A DNA stretch of 64,000 nucleotides. Source: Kitasatospora gansuensis. Lineage in GTDB: Bacteria > Actinomycetota > Actinomycetes > Streptomycetales > Streptomycetaceae. The stretch's first letter is position 1. Every line of letters begins with the position of its first letter. The stretch is from assembly GCF_014203705.1 (NCBI RefSeq), contig NZ_JACHJR010000001.1:6944001-7008000 (forward strand), in the 5' to 3' direction. The notes below the pieces were generated by a model. The model searched no databases and had not been told where the DNA came from. It saw nothing but the letters and a program-made list of their open reading frames with translations. This document shows, in pieces, positions 1-8,600 of this stretch. A program made the translations under genes and the position numbers.

Positions 1-311
1 ACGGCACCCGGCGCGGCGCGCTGACGGGTCTGTCCACCACCGGGGGTGTGATCACCTCGGCGGGTCTGGTGCTGGCCGGTACCTTCGCGGCAATGGCCTC
101 GCTGCCGCTGGTGTTCGCGGCCGAACTCGGCTTCGCGGTGGCGTTCGGCGTACTGCTGGACACCATGATCGTCCGGTCGGTGCTGGTCACCGCGCTGACC
201 CTGGACGTGGGCCGGTGGATGTGGTGGCCGAGCAAGCTGTTCAGGCGTCACGACGCCATCGAGCCTCTGGCGGGCAAGCCCGACCTCGAGCCCGTCCTCG
301 GGGGCGTGTGA
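1..311 (+). CDS. MMPL-family transporter, C-terminal fragment
   Basis: This is the 3' end of a gene that starts before the window; the first whole codon is at base 3. The roughly 102 visible residues carry two hydrophobic stretches (about residues 20-35 and 40-65) and a short basic tail with the motif WMWWPSKLFRR. The segment FGVLLDTMIVRSVLVTAL matches the last membrane helices of RND/MMPL exporters, where an Asp in the penultimate helix and the basic tail after the last helix are conserved. MMPL proteins export lipids or drugs in actinobacteria. The substrate cannot be inferred from this fragment. The gene ends in TGA and is convergent with the flavoprotein at 373-912. Confidence 0.85.
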   Translation, partial: GTRRGALTGLSTTGGVITSAGLVLAGTFAAMASLPLVFAAELGFAVAFGVLLDTMIVRSVLVTALTLDVGRWMWWPSKLFRRHDAIEPLAGKPDLEPVLGGV

Positions 312-372
312 CGACCTTCCGCTGCGGGCCTCCCGGCGCCGGCCGGGAGGCCCGGTAAGGACGAAACGCGGA

Positions 373-912
373 TTACTCCCGCTCGGCGATCGACTGCGCC
401 ACCGGGCGAAGCAGGTCGAGGACATGCGTCCAGCGGTACGTGTCGGCCGTGGGTGTGCGGGGCACGTAGTCGCCGATCAGGACACCCATCGCCCGGAGCC
501 GGGCCAGGCTCTCGTCGTACGCCGGGTGGGCCGCCTGGGCGGAGTTGACGTACGGCTGGACGGCGGTCGGGATGCCGAGTCCGTACGCCTCGCAGAGGAT
601 GCCGAGGGCGAGCGTGTCGGAGATGCCGGCGGCCCACTTGTTGATCGTGTTGAACGTCGCGGGCGCGACCGCGATGGCGTCGGCCGGGGGGAGGGGGCGT
701 GGGGCGCCGGGTGTGCGCCAGGCCGAACGGATCGGATAGCCGGTCTGGGCCTCGATGGCTTCCTGGCCGATGAAGCCGAGCCCCTGGGGAGTGGCGATCA
801 CGCCGACCTTCCAACCCTCGGCCTGGGCCGCCGTGATCAGCTCGCCCACTCCGCCTGCGATACCTGATGCGCAGACGACGACGTACAGGAACGGCTCGCG
901 GTGTTCGGTCAA
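373..912 (-). CDS. Flavoprotein of the Dfp/LanD fold
   Basis: The 179-residue protein has the Rossmann-like flavoprotein fold of phosphopantothenoylcysteine decarboxylases and LanD-type enzymes: a strand then VVCASGIAG near residues 11-19, and the motif PATFNTINKWAAGISDTLA (about 103-121), the FMN-binding loop of this family. It lacks the C-terminal synthetase domain of CoaBC, so it is a stand-alone flavoprotein; its substrate is unknown. The start is TTG (912-910), with a GGAG about nine bases upstream. Streptomycetes often place such genes next to a helix-turn-helix regulator. None is present here, and an IS1380 remnant lies upstream instead. Confidence 0.8.
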   Translation of the reverse strand: MTEHREPFLYVVVCASGIAGGVGELITAAQAEGWKVGVIATPQGLGFIGQEAIEAQTGYPIRSAWRTPGAPRPLPPADAIAVAPATFNTINKWAAGISDTLALGILCEAYGLGIPTAVQPYVNSAQAAHPAYDESLARLRAMGVLIGDYVPRTPTADTYRWTHVLDLLRPVAQSIAERE

Positions 913-1134
913 ACCTGGACTCCCAACTCCTGGCAGAAACAGTGTAGTTCGGGACCTAGATGTCCTAACCTCGATCCGTCTGCGGTGATCACCCGATGTC
1001 TGGTCGCTTCGCTTCGCCCGTTTTGTCCTCTGAGGTGAGGTGGCGGACCTTCGCGTAACGCTGCGGCTGCGCCGGGTTCCACTGGCCCGGTTACCTTCCC
1101 CTCCCTGGTCTTCGTCGGAACGGCTGGTGGTCTG

Positions 1135-2560
1135 TCAGCTCAGGGCCGGCAGGGCGGAGAGCCGCTGCCAGCAGGTCAGGAAGGCTTCGCGCCAAGGCCA
1201 GCTGTTGCTGAGGGTGAGCCAGCGGCGGCGGGCGTGGCGGGTGTGCTTGGCCGGCAGCTGGTAGAGCCGGTAGCGCATGGTGTCGGGTTCGGCGTGGGAG
1301 AGGCCGGGCTGGTCGTGCAGGCCGAGGAGCCGGGTCCAGGCGTCCAGGTCGGCGGCGAGGTTCGCGGCCAGTACCCAGCCTCGGTTGACCTCCCAGGACT
1401 GGGAGGGGAGGTTGTGCAGGCCCAGGGCCTTGTTCGCGCGCACGCGGTCTTCGACGGTGGTGTGGGAGCGGTGCAGGACGTCGAGGAACTGGGGCTGGTG
1501 GGAGCCGGCGATGCCCCAAAGGTGGCGGATGTTGCTGGCCGCGATCGAGTAGCGCCAACCCGTCTTCTTCTCGAACGCGGTCAGGTTGGCCAGCTGGCGG
1601 CGTGAGGGACGGGAACGTCGGACCGTCAGCCGCATCCGATCGGGCCAGCCTGTCCGGGTGTTGAGCCCGGTGAGCTCGGCGACATGTGCGTCACCGTTCA
1701 CGGTGCCGTCCTGGTTCAGTGTGTCCTCCCAGACTGACTCGGGCAGCAGTGCGATGGCCTGCTCATCGGCGGCGGTCATTTTCCAGCCGACCGTGTAGCG
1801 CACCGTGCGGCGTGCTGTGTTGAGGGCTTCGAGGTGCTCCAGCAGTTCGTGGGTGGCTCCGGCGCCGTCGACCCGGACGAGGATCTTCGCCCGGGAGGCG
1901 TCGGGGATCTGCGCCAGCGCCGCGCTCAGCACGGTGAGGTGGTCGGCCACCGTGTTCGCCCCCGCGTTCCCGGGCCGCAGCAGCATTGCCAGGCATTCCT
2001 GGGTGTTAGCGCACCACGCCGCCAGCGGATGGAAGCCGAACGTCTTCTTGAACGTCGCCGCCGCTCCCGCATTCTTGGACGCGGAGGTGATGATCGTGGC
2101 GTCCAGGTCCACGACGACCCACCCGGTCAGCCGCTTCCCCGCGACGGTGAGCCACGGGAAGCCCGCGGGCCGCAGCGCGAGCAGGCCCCACACCTGGCGG
2201 CGGACCCTCGCCCGCGCCCTGGCGACTCTGCCCAGCAAGGGCTCGTCCAGGGCGTTCAGGGTCCGGCGTGTGGTGGAGTCCGAGGTCGCCGAACAATTCG
2301 GCCTGATGAGCCTGCAGTTGTTCCGCCTCGGCCAGGTTGGTCGCGCCCAGCACTATCGCGACGGCCAGACCGACGACGACCAAGCCCCGATCCAGCCAGC
2401 CCGCACCGAGACCACGCGGCAGCACCCGGCTCAGCGCGTCAGTCAGCCCGACCCGGTCGGCGCACTTGCGCAGCAACACCGCGCCGGCATGCCCAACCAG
2501 CCCCTTGCCGTCGGCCTTCACCGACAACCGCTCATCCCACCCGATATGCTTCGCCACCAA
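1135..2560 (-). pseudogene. IS1380-family transposase, frameshifted
   Basis: Two overlapping minus-strand frames together make one IS1380-type DDE transposase. The N-terminal part begins with TTG at 2560 and reads through ATNLAEAEQLQAHQAELFG. The rest, in another frame, contains the catalytic-core signatures VVVDLDATI, KTFGFHPLAAW, KILVRVDGAGAT, the YSIAASNI segment, and ends at 1135. The break is near 2275-2285: the frame leaves at ELFGDLG and the expected SDSTTRRTLNALDE follows in a shifted frame, so a few bases have been lost. No homopolymer suggests programmed slippage. Terminal inverted repeats and target duplications were looked for by eye and not identified. The copy is probably inactive unless the shift is a sequencing error. 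Confidence 0.85.
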
Positions 2561-2630
2561 GAAGGTGCCCCTGATTCACTGCTGGATATGACCTAGACAC
2601 TCACATCCCTGCAGCTCGACGGCACCTTCT
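2560..2630. repeat. 10-bp inverted repeat beside the transposase start
   Basis: The arm agaaggtgcc (2560-2569) is the exact reverse complement of ggcaccttct (2621-2630), separated by 51 bases. The left arm overlaps the transposase TTG start. It may be part of the sub-terminal region of the insertion sequence or a leader hairpin limiting transposase expression; both roles are inference. Confidence 0.5.
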
Positions 2631-2845
2631 GTCGTTCAGTCAGCTCACACGGGCTTAATTGCTGAATACCCGTCGGCCAACCCTGACAAATCAGCACAAC
2701 CGCAGGCCAGGAGCATGATGACTGGTCAGTTCCACCCGCCCCCGGCGTTACCTCAACCAGCAGCAGCGGATAGTGTCCGCATGTCTTTTCTTCTGATCTG
2801 AGGGGGTCCGGATGCCTCTCGGTCATCTCTTTTTCTGGAGTACTT

Positions 2846-5245
2846 GTGCGTACGGTTCGAAGACTGGCGTGGCCGCTTGCCGCAGTGCTGGCAGTACCTG
2901 TGATAGCCGGGTCGGTGCCGGCTGCGGCTGCGGCGGCCACACCGCCGTCGGCTGTGGAGGATTTCGCGTACCCGGGGGCCGCTCAGATCCTTGCGGAGAA
3001 CCACGTCACCCTGAAGTCCGGGGACGGGAACATCCGCCTCGCGGACTGCTTGTCGACCAACAACCTGATCGAGGTGTTCAGCCGGACCTTTGATGCCGGA
3101 TCCGTCAAGGTCTGCTTCCGGGTCACGGGGCCGTCCGGCTTCCTGGCCCTGGAACTGCCGAAGGTCTACAGCATCAAGGGCGACGACCACGCCGTCAAAG
3201 CCTCGCTGAAGACGGGTAGTTCAAGCAGCAGCGTCGACATCAAGAAGAACCTTTACACACCCGTCGGCGAAGGCACCTCCGCCGACGGGACCACGCTGCT
3301 CGAGCTCAACGCTACCGACGGACCGGCTGCGGCGGCCGACACGGCCAGCCCCTACCCGGCGATCGGTGCCGTCATGGTCGGGCAGCCCGGCCGCGAGGGT
3401 TCCCGAGCCTGCAGCGGCACGCTCGTCGCCCCGCAGTGGGTGCTCACCGCGGCCAGTTGCTTTGCCGCGAACGGCCAGCCCGCCGCGGCGGGCAAGCCGG
3501 CCGTGAAGACCACCGTGGCGCTGGGCCGCAGCGACCTGACCAAGTCGGGCGGGAGTGTGGTGGAGGCAGTGGAACTGGTTCCGCATGCAGACCGTGATCT
3601 GATGATGGTCAAGCTCGCCTGGCCCATCGTCGGGGTCGATCCGGTCAAGGTCTCCTCCGCCGCCCCGGTCGCCGGTGAGCAGCTCACCTCCGTCGGGTTC
3701 GGGCGGACCAAGACGGAATGGCTGCCCAGCAAGCTGCACTCCGCGACGTTCACCGTCGGCTCCATCGACGCGACGTCGATGGGCTTGAACGGGTCCGCGG
3801 ACGCGGTGGCCTGCCAGGGTGACGCGGGCGGGCCGGCCCTGCGGATGAAGGGCTTCCTCGTGGAGCTGGCCGCAGTCAACTCCCGTTCGTGGCGGGGTGG
3901 CTGCCTGGGCACGGATCCGGCCGAGACCCGTACCGACGCGGTCGACGTCCGCACCGACGGCCTCGGCCCGTGGATCGGTCAGATCCGCCAGAGTTCGCCC
4001 GAGGTCCGCCTCCAATCTCTGGTCCCCAACGTCACCAGTGTGATGACGACGGGCGACTTCAACCGCGACGGCCGCACCGACATCGCCTCCGTCACCACGG
4101 ACGGCAACCTCCACACCTTTGCCGGACGGCCCGACGGCACCTTCGAGTACGGCCGCCCGCTGTGGAAGACCGACGGCAGCTGGAACACCGCCGCGAAGAT
4201 CATCGGCGGTGACTTCAACGGCGACGGCTACACCGACATCGCCACTGTCTGGAACGACGGCAAACTGCGCCTGTACGCGGGACGGTCGGACGGCAGCCTG
4301 GCTGACGGCAAGCAGATGTGGGTGGATGACAACTTCGACTGGAAGGGCATGCTGCAGCTGTCGCGGTTCAAGGGCGACGGCTCCGGCCGTGACGGGCTCC
4401 TGGCGACCTGGAGTGCGGGCAACAGGGGTGACCTGTACGCCTACACCACCGGCCCGGACGGGGTGCTGAACGGGAGCCGCCAGATGTGGCCGGACAGCTC
4501 TTGGCAGACCATGCAGAAGGTCGCCACCGGTGACTTCAACAACGACGGCCGGGACGACGTCGTCGCCATCGCCGGCAACGGCCAGCTCACCCGCTTCAGC
4601 GGCAGCACCACCGGCGGCCTCGAGGGTGGCGTCGCAATGTGGGCGGACACCGGCTGGAACGGCATGCCGATCGTGCTCGCGGGTGACTTCAACGGCGACG
4701 GCAACAGTGACCTCGGCGGACTGTGGAGCAACCAGCAGCGCTTCAACCTCTACCGCGGTGACGGCAAGGGCGCCCTCGCCAAGGACACCAACGCCTGGCC
4801 CTCCCCCGTCCCGGTGCCCGCCGGCGGCCTGATCCACAACGCCAACAGCGGCAAGTGCCTGGAGATCGACGGCTCCAGCAAGGCCAACGGCGCCCGCGCC
4901 CAGCAGTGGACCTGCGCCGGACAGGCCGGCGCGAACTGGGAGTTCCGCCCCACCGCCACCGAAGGCGTCTACGAGATCGTCAACGCCAACAGCGGCATGT
5001 GCCTGGAAATCGACAACTCCAGCAAGGACAACGGCGGCCGAGCCCAGCAGTGGACCTGCGGCAACATCCCCACCCAGAAGTGGACCGTCCAGCCCGCCGG
5101 CGACACTGTCACCCTGAACATCACCAACGTCAACAGTGGCAAGACCCTGGAGATCGGCAACTCCAGCAAGGACAACGGCGCTCCCGCACAGCAGTGGGCC
5201 CACAGCACCGACCCCTCCTTCGCGCCCCAGAGCTGGTACCTGTAA
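2846..5245 (+). CDS. Secreted S1-fold pseudoprotease with FG-GAP repeats and ricin-type lectin domain
   Basis: The 799-residue protein starts at GTG 2846 with GGAG about seven bases upstream. A basic N terminus, hydrophobic core and AAAAA cleavage region (about 1-32) form a Sec signal. Residues about 165-385 are a chymotrypsin-fold domain, then come five FG-GAP/VCBS repeats (GDFNRDGRTD, GDFNGDGYTD and so on, about 400-640), then a ricin-type trefoil with three QQW motifs (about 655-799). The catalytic triad is broken. The histidine motif reads LTAASC (Ser at about 204) and the serine motif reads CQGDAGGP (Ala at about 327); only the Asp of HADRDLMMVKL (about 251) remains. The fold is thus probably a binding module rather than a protease. 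The lectin end suggests binding to sugars outside the cell. Confidence 0.85.
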   Translation: MRTVRRLAWPLAAVLAVPVIAGSVPAAAAAATPPSAVEDFAYPGAAQILAENHVTLKSGDGNIRLADCLSTNNLIEVFSRTFDAGSVKVCFRVTGPSGFLALELPKVYSIKGDDHAVKASLKTGSSSSSVDIKKNLYTPVGEGTSADGTTLLELNATDGPAAAADTASPYPAIGAVMVGQPGREGSRACSGTLVAPQWVLTAASCFAANGQPAAAGKPAVKTTVALGRSDLTKSGGSVVEAVELVPHADRDLMMVKLAWPIVGVDPVKVSSAAPVAGEQLTSVGFGRTKTEWLPSKLHSATFTVGSIDATSMGLNGSADAVACQGDAGGPALRMKGFLVELAAVNSRSWRGGCLGTDPAETRTDAVDVRTDGLGPWIGQIRQSSPEVRLQSLVPNVTSVMTTGDFNRDGRTDIASVTTDGNLHTFAGRPDGTFEYGRPLWKTDGSWNTAAKIIGGDFNGDGYTDIATVWNDGKLRLYAGRSDGSLADGKQMWVDDNFDWKGMLQLSRFKGDGSGRDGLLATWSAGNRGDLYAYTTGPDGVLNGSRQMWPDSSWQTMQKVATGDFNNDGRDDVVAIAGNGQLTRFSGSTTGGLEGGVAMWADTGWNGMPIVLAGDFNGDGNSDLGGLWSNQQRFNLYRGDGKGALAKDTNAWPSPVPVPAGGLIHNANSGKCLEIDGSSKANGARAQQWTCAGQAGANWEFRPTATEGVYEIVNANSGMCLEIDNSSKDNGGRAQQWTCGNIPTQKWTVQPAGDTVTLNITNVNSGKTLEIGNSSKDNGAPAQQWAHSTDPSFAPQSWYL

Positions 5246-5361
5246 CCAGACCCGCCGCCGAGTTCAACGGTGACAGGCACGCTGACCACGTCCTTGGCGG
5301 TGCCACCGACAGCAGCGCGACCGTGTACGCCTGGGACGGCGGCGACAACGACAACGGGTGA
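5246..5361 (+). pseudogene. FG-GAP repeat remnant
   Basis: Directly after the stop of the preceding gene, in a different frame, the sequence reads EFNGDRHADHVLGG and then TVYAWDGGDNDNG before a TGA at 5361. The first part matches the Ca-binding core of an FG-GAP repeat. It has no start or ribosome site of its own and looks like debris from a longer or duplicated repeat gene. The rest of the 5246-5699 gap holds a terminator and presumably the promoter of the next gene. Confidence 0.4.
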
Positions 5362-5542
5362 ACCGGGCTCGGCAAGGTCACCGGCGGTGCCCGACGAATG
5401 ACCCCGGCTGAGAGTCCGGTCGGTCCAACCCATTCCCGGGGGCGATCGGCCGGGCCTGCGCTGAGTGTGAGTCGAGGCACCGGCGGGGTTCCCGGGTGCA
5501 GCCCCGCGCCGTGAGGCGACTGCGCGACGACCGATGAAGGGT

Positions 5543-5583
5543 GGCCTGCTGCTTCACCACTGGCGAAGCAGCAGGCCTTTCTG
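5543..5583 (+). terminator. Strong intrinsic terminator
   Basis: A perfect 13-bp stem, ggcctgctgcttc (5543-5555) with gaagcagcaggcc (5565-5577), encloses a 9-nt loop and is followed by tttctgg. It sits downstream of the pseudoprotease gene and ahead of the toxin gene. Confidence 0.85.
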
Positions 5584-5699
5584 GTGAGACGGGGCTCCGC
5601 TCCCCGGGCACTGTTACGGGCTATTCCAGAGCCGCTAGGCAGATGGCAATGACATGACGGCACGTCAGTGTGACCGTCAGCGATGAGGTTTGAGAGTCG

Positions 5700-8600
5700 A
5701 TGAGGGTAAAAGTGATACCAACAAGGATCCGGTCGCGGGTCGCCGCCGGAATCGTGGCCGGCAGCCTGGTGACAGGGCTGCTGGCAGTACCGGCGGCCGC
5801 CGACACCGCGCCGCCGGTGGGCCCGGTCGCCGACCGGGTGAAGGCGGTGGCGGCCTGGCAGGCCGGCGGGCCGGCCGTACGCCGGGCCGCGGAGATCGCG
5901 CTCGCGGGCTCGGACACGGATGTGACGGCGTTCGTGAACTCCGGGCGGCAGGCCGCGGCCGACCAGGACCTGCGGACCAAGGTCGAGGAACTGGTAGCCG
6001 TTTCGGGCCCGGGTGTCCGGGAGGCGGCGACCGCCGCCCTCACGGCGGGGACCCCGGCCGCGTGGCAGAACTTCGTCGACAAGGGCTACAAGAGTCCTTT
6101 CGAGCATGACCAGCGGGTGCTGCTCTCGCAGATCCAGTACGCCGGCGGCCCCGGTGTGCAGGAAGCCGCCAACAAGGCGATGGCCGGCACGCTGGCGGAC
6201 GTCTCCGCCTTCCTCAACGTCGGCCAGTACACGCCGCGGGAGCACGACGACCGGGTCAAGCTGACCCAGTTGATGTCCTCGGGCGGCCCGGAGGTCAAGA
6301 AGGCCGCCAACGTCGCGATGGCCGGCACGGTCGAGGACGTCCGCGACTTCCTCCGGTACGGCTACCAGACGGCGGCCGCGCACGACCAGGAAACCCTGAC
6401 GGTCGCTCAGCTCGCCGACCTGACCCGCAACGCCTCCGCGCAGGCCGGTGAGCAGGCCACCGTCGCCAGGGACGCGGCCGCCAAGGCGATCGAGGCGACC
6501 GCGCTGGCCAAGCAGGCCTCCGAGCGTGCCGCCAACGAGACCAAGCTCGCCCAGGGCGAGGCCTCGAAGGCCTCCAACGCGGCCGGGCGTGCGGCGGATG
6601 CCGCAGGACGGGCGGCCAAGGCCGCGCAGACCGCCTCCAACGCGGCCGCCACCGCCAACGAGGCGGCCCGGCAGGCCGCGAACGCCGCCGCCGACGCCGC
6701 AGCCGCCGCCACCCTCGCGGGTGAGGCGGCGGGCAAGGCACGCAAGGCCGCCACCGACGCGGCGGGTGATGCGACCAAGGCGGACCAGGCCCGCGCCGCC
6801 GCCGTGACCGCCCGCAACGCGGCAGCCGATGCCCGGACTGCGGGCGAGGCAGCTCAGTGGGCGGGCCGGGCCGCGACCCAGGCCGGCTACGCCGCGCAGG
6901 CGGCGAAGTCCGCCGGTGACAACGCCGACGCCGCCGCCACCGCCGCCCTCGAGGCCGCCAACCAGTCCGGTGTGGCCGGCGACGCCGCCGACCGCGCCCG
7001 GGTGGAAGCCGCCCGCGCCAGGTCCGCCGCAGCCGAGGCCCGCCGCGCGGCCGCCGCCACGGTGAAGATCGCCAACGACGCGGCCGCAGCCGCGGCCGAG
7101 GCCCAGCGCGCCGCCAACGCGGCCGCCGCCCACGCCGAAGCCGCCGCCGCAGCCGCCGACACCGCCGCCCAGTACGCCGGCCAGGCCGCGACCGCCGCCG
7201 GCATCGCCCAGGCCGCCGCAACGGAGTCGGCCGCTGCGGCCGACTCGGCGGCGAACTCCGCCACCCAGGCCCACAAGATCACCGAGATCGCCCGGGCCTC
7301 CGACCAGGAGCGCCTGGACGCCCAGCTCGCCGCCGAGTTCGCGGCGGCCCAGCAGGCCGCCCGCGACGAGGACCGCAAGGCGAAGAAGGCCGGGTGGGAG
7401 GCGGGCAAGGCCACCACGCTGGCGGCCGACACCGAGCGCCTGCTCACCGAGGCCACCGCCGCCGGGGTCGACCAGAAGACCGCCGCCACCAAGGGCCGCC
7501 AGGCCGCAGCCCGACTGCTCGACGCGGGCGGCCCCTGGGCCAAGGCCGCGGCCCAGAGCGCGCTGGAAGGTACCGAGGCCGACGTCCTCACCTTCCTCAA
7601 CACGGCACTTGCAGTGGCTCGGGAGCGCGATGACCGCGCCACCGTGACCGCGATCGCCCAGGGCTCGACCAAGCTCGAGCAGCGTCTGGCCGCCGAGACC
7701 GCCTCGGTCGGCACCGTCGCGCAGGTCCGTGAGTTCCTGGTCAACGGCGCCTACCCCGGCCAGGAGCACGACGACCGGGTGCTGCTCTCGCAGATCCAGT
7801 CCGCCGGCGGCCCCGGCGTCCAGGAAGCCGCGAACAAGGCGATGGGCGGCACCCACGCCGACGTCCGCGCCTTCCTGACGACCGGTCAGTACACCGCCCG
7901 CGTCCACGACAACCTGGTGCTGGTGAACCAGGCTCTCGCGGCCGGTGGTCCCGAGGTCCAGGCCGCCGCCCAGGCAGCCCTCGCCGGACCCACCTCAGGC
8001 CTGGTGCCGTTCCTGCAGACCGGCCTGCCCAAGGCCCAGCAGCGCGACGCGTTCACCACTGCCCACAAGGCGACGATCGACTCCTACCTGGCCACCATCG
8101 ACGGCAACGTGGCCCAGGCCCGCAAGTACGCCGCCGAGGCCGCCAAGTCCTACGCCACCGCCCGCGGCGCCGCCAACGAGGCCGCCGGCTACGCCAACCA
8201 GGCTCAGGCCTCGGCTGTCCAGGCCGCCGACTGGGCTGCCAAGGCGGCCGAGTCGGCCCGCCAGGCGCAGGCCTCCGCCGATCAGGCGGCCGCCTATGCC
8301 AAGCAGGCGCGGACGGCTGCGGCCTCCGCCGACGCCGCAGCCAACCGCGCCGACCTGTCGGTCACCGCAGCCGCCGGGTACGCGCTCCAGGCCAAGCAGT
8401 ACGCCGCCGACGCGAAGACCGCGTCCGACGAGGCGTACGCCTCGAAGATCGCCGCGGGCAAGAGCCGGGACGAAGCCGCCAAGGCCGCCGAGGAGGCCAA
8501 GGCGGAGGTCGCCAAGAAGCAGCAGACCGATGCCGCTGCGGGCAAGCTGCAGGGCGAGACCGCCGTGGTCGACGACAACGGCCGGGTCTCCTACATCGAG

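Noticed and set aside
2560..2760. Terminal inverted repeats of the IS1380 element
   Set aside because: Compared by eye with the 1000-1134 region; no matching ends were found, so the element borders are not claimed.
6400..7300. Repetitive DNA that could be taken for a repeat array
   Set aside because: It is coding: Ala-rich coiled-coil codons of the toxin gene with no constant spacers, so not CRISPR.
5130..7907. Very long minus-strand reading frame antisense to the toxin gene
   Set aside because: It mirrors the Ala-rich coding repeats and high third-position GC of the sense gene; the protein is Gly/Leu/Arg-rich with no family-like segment.
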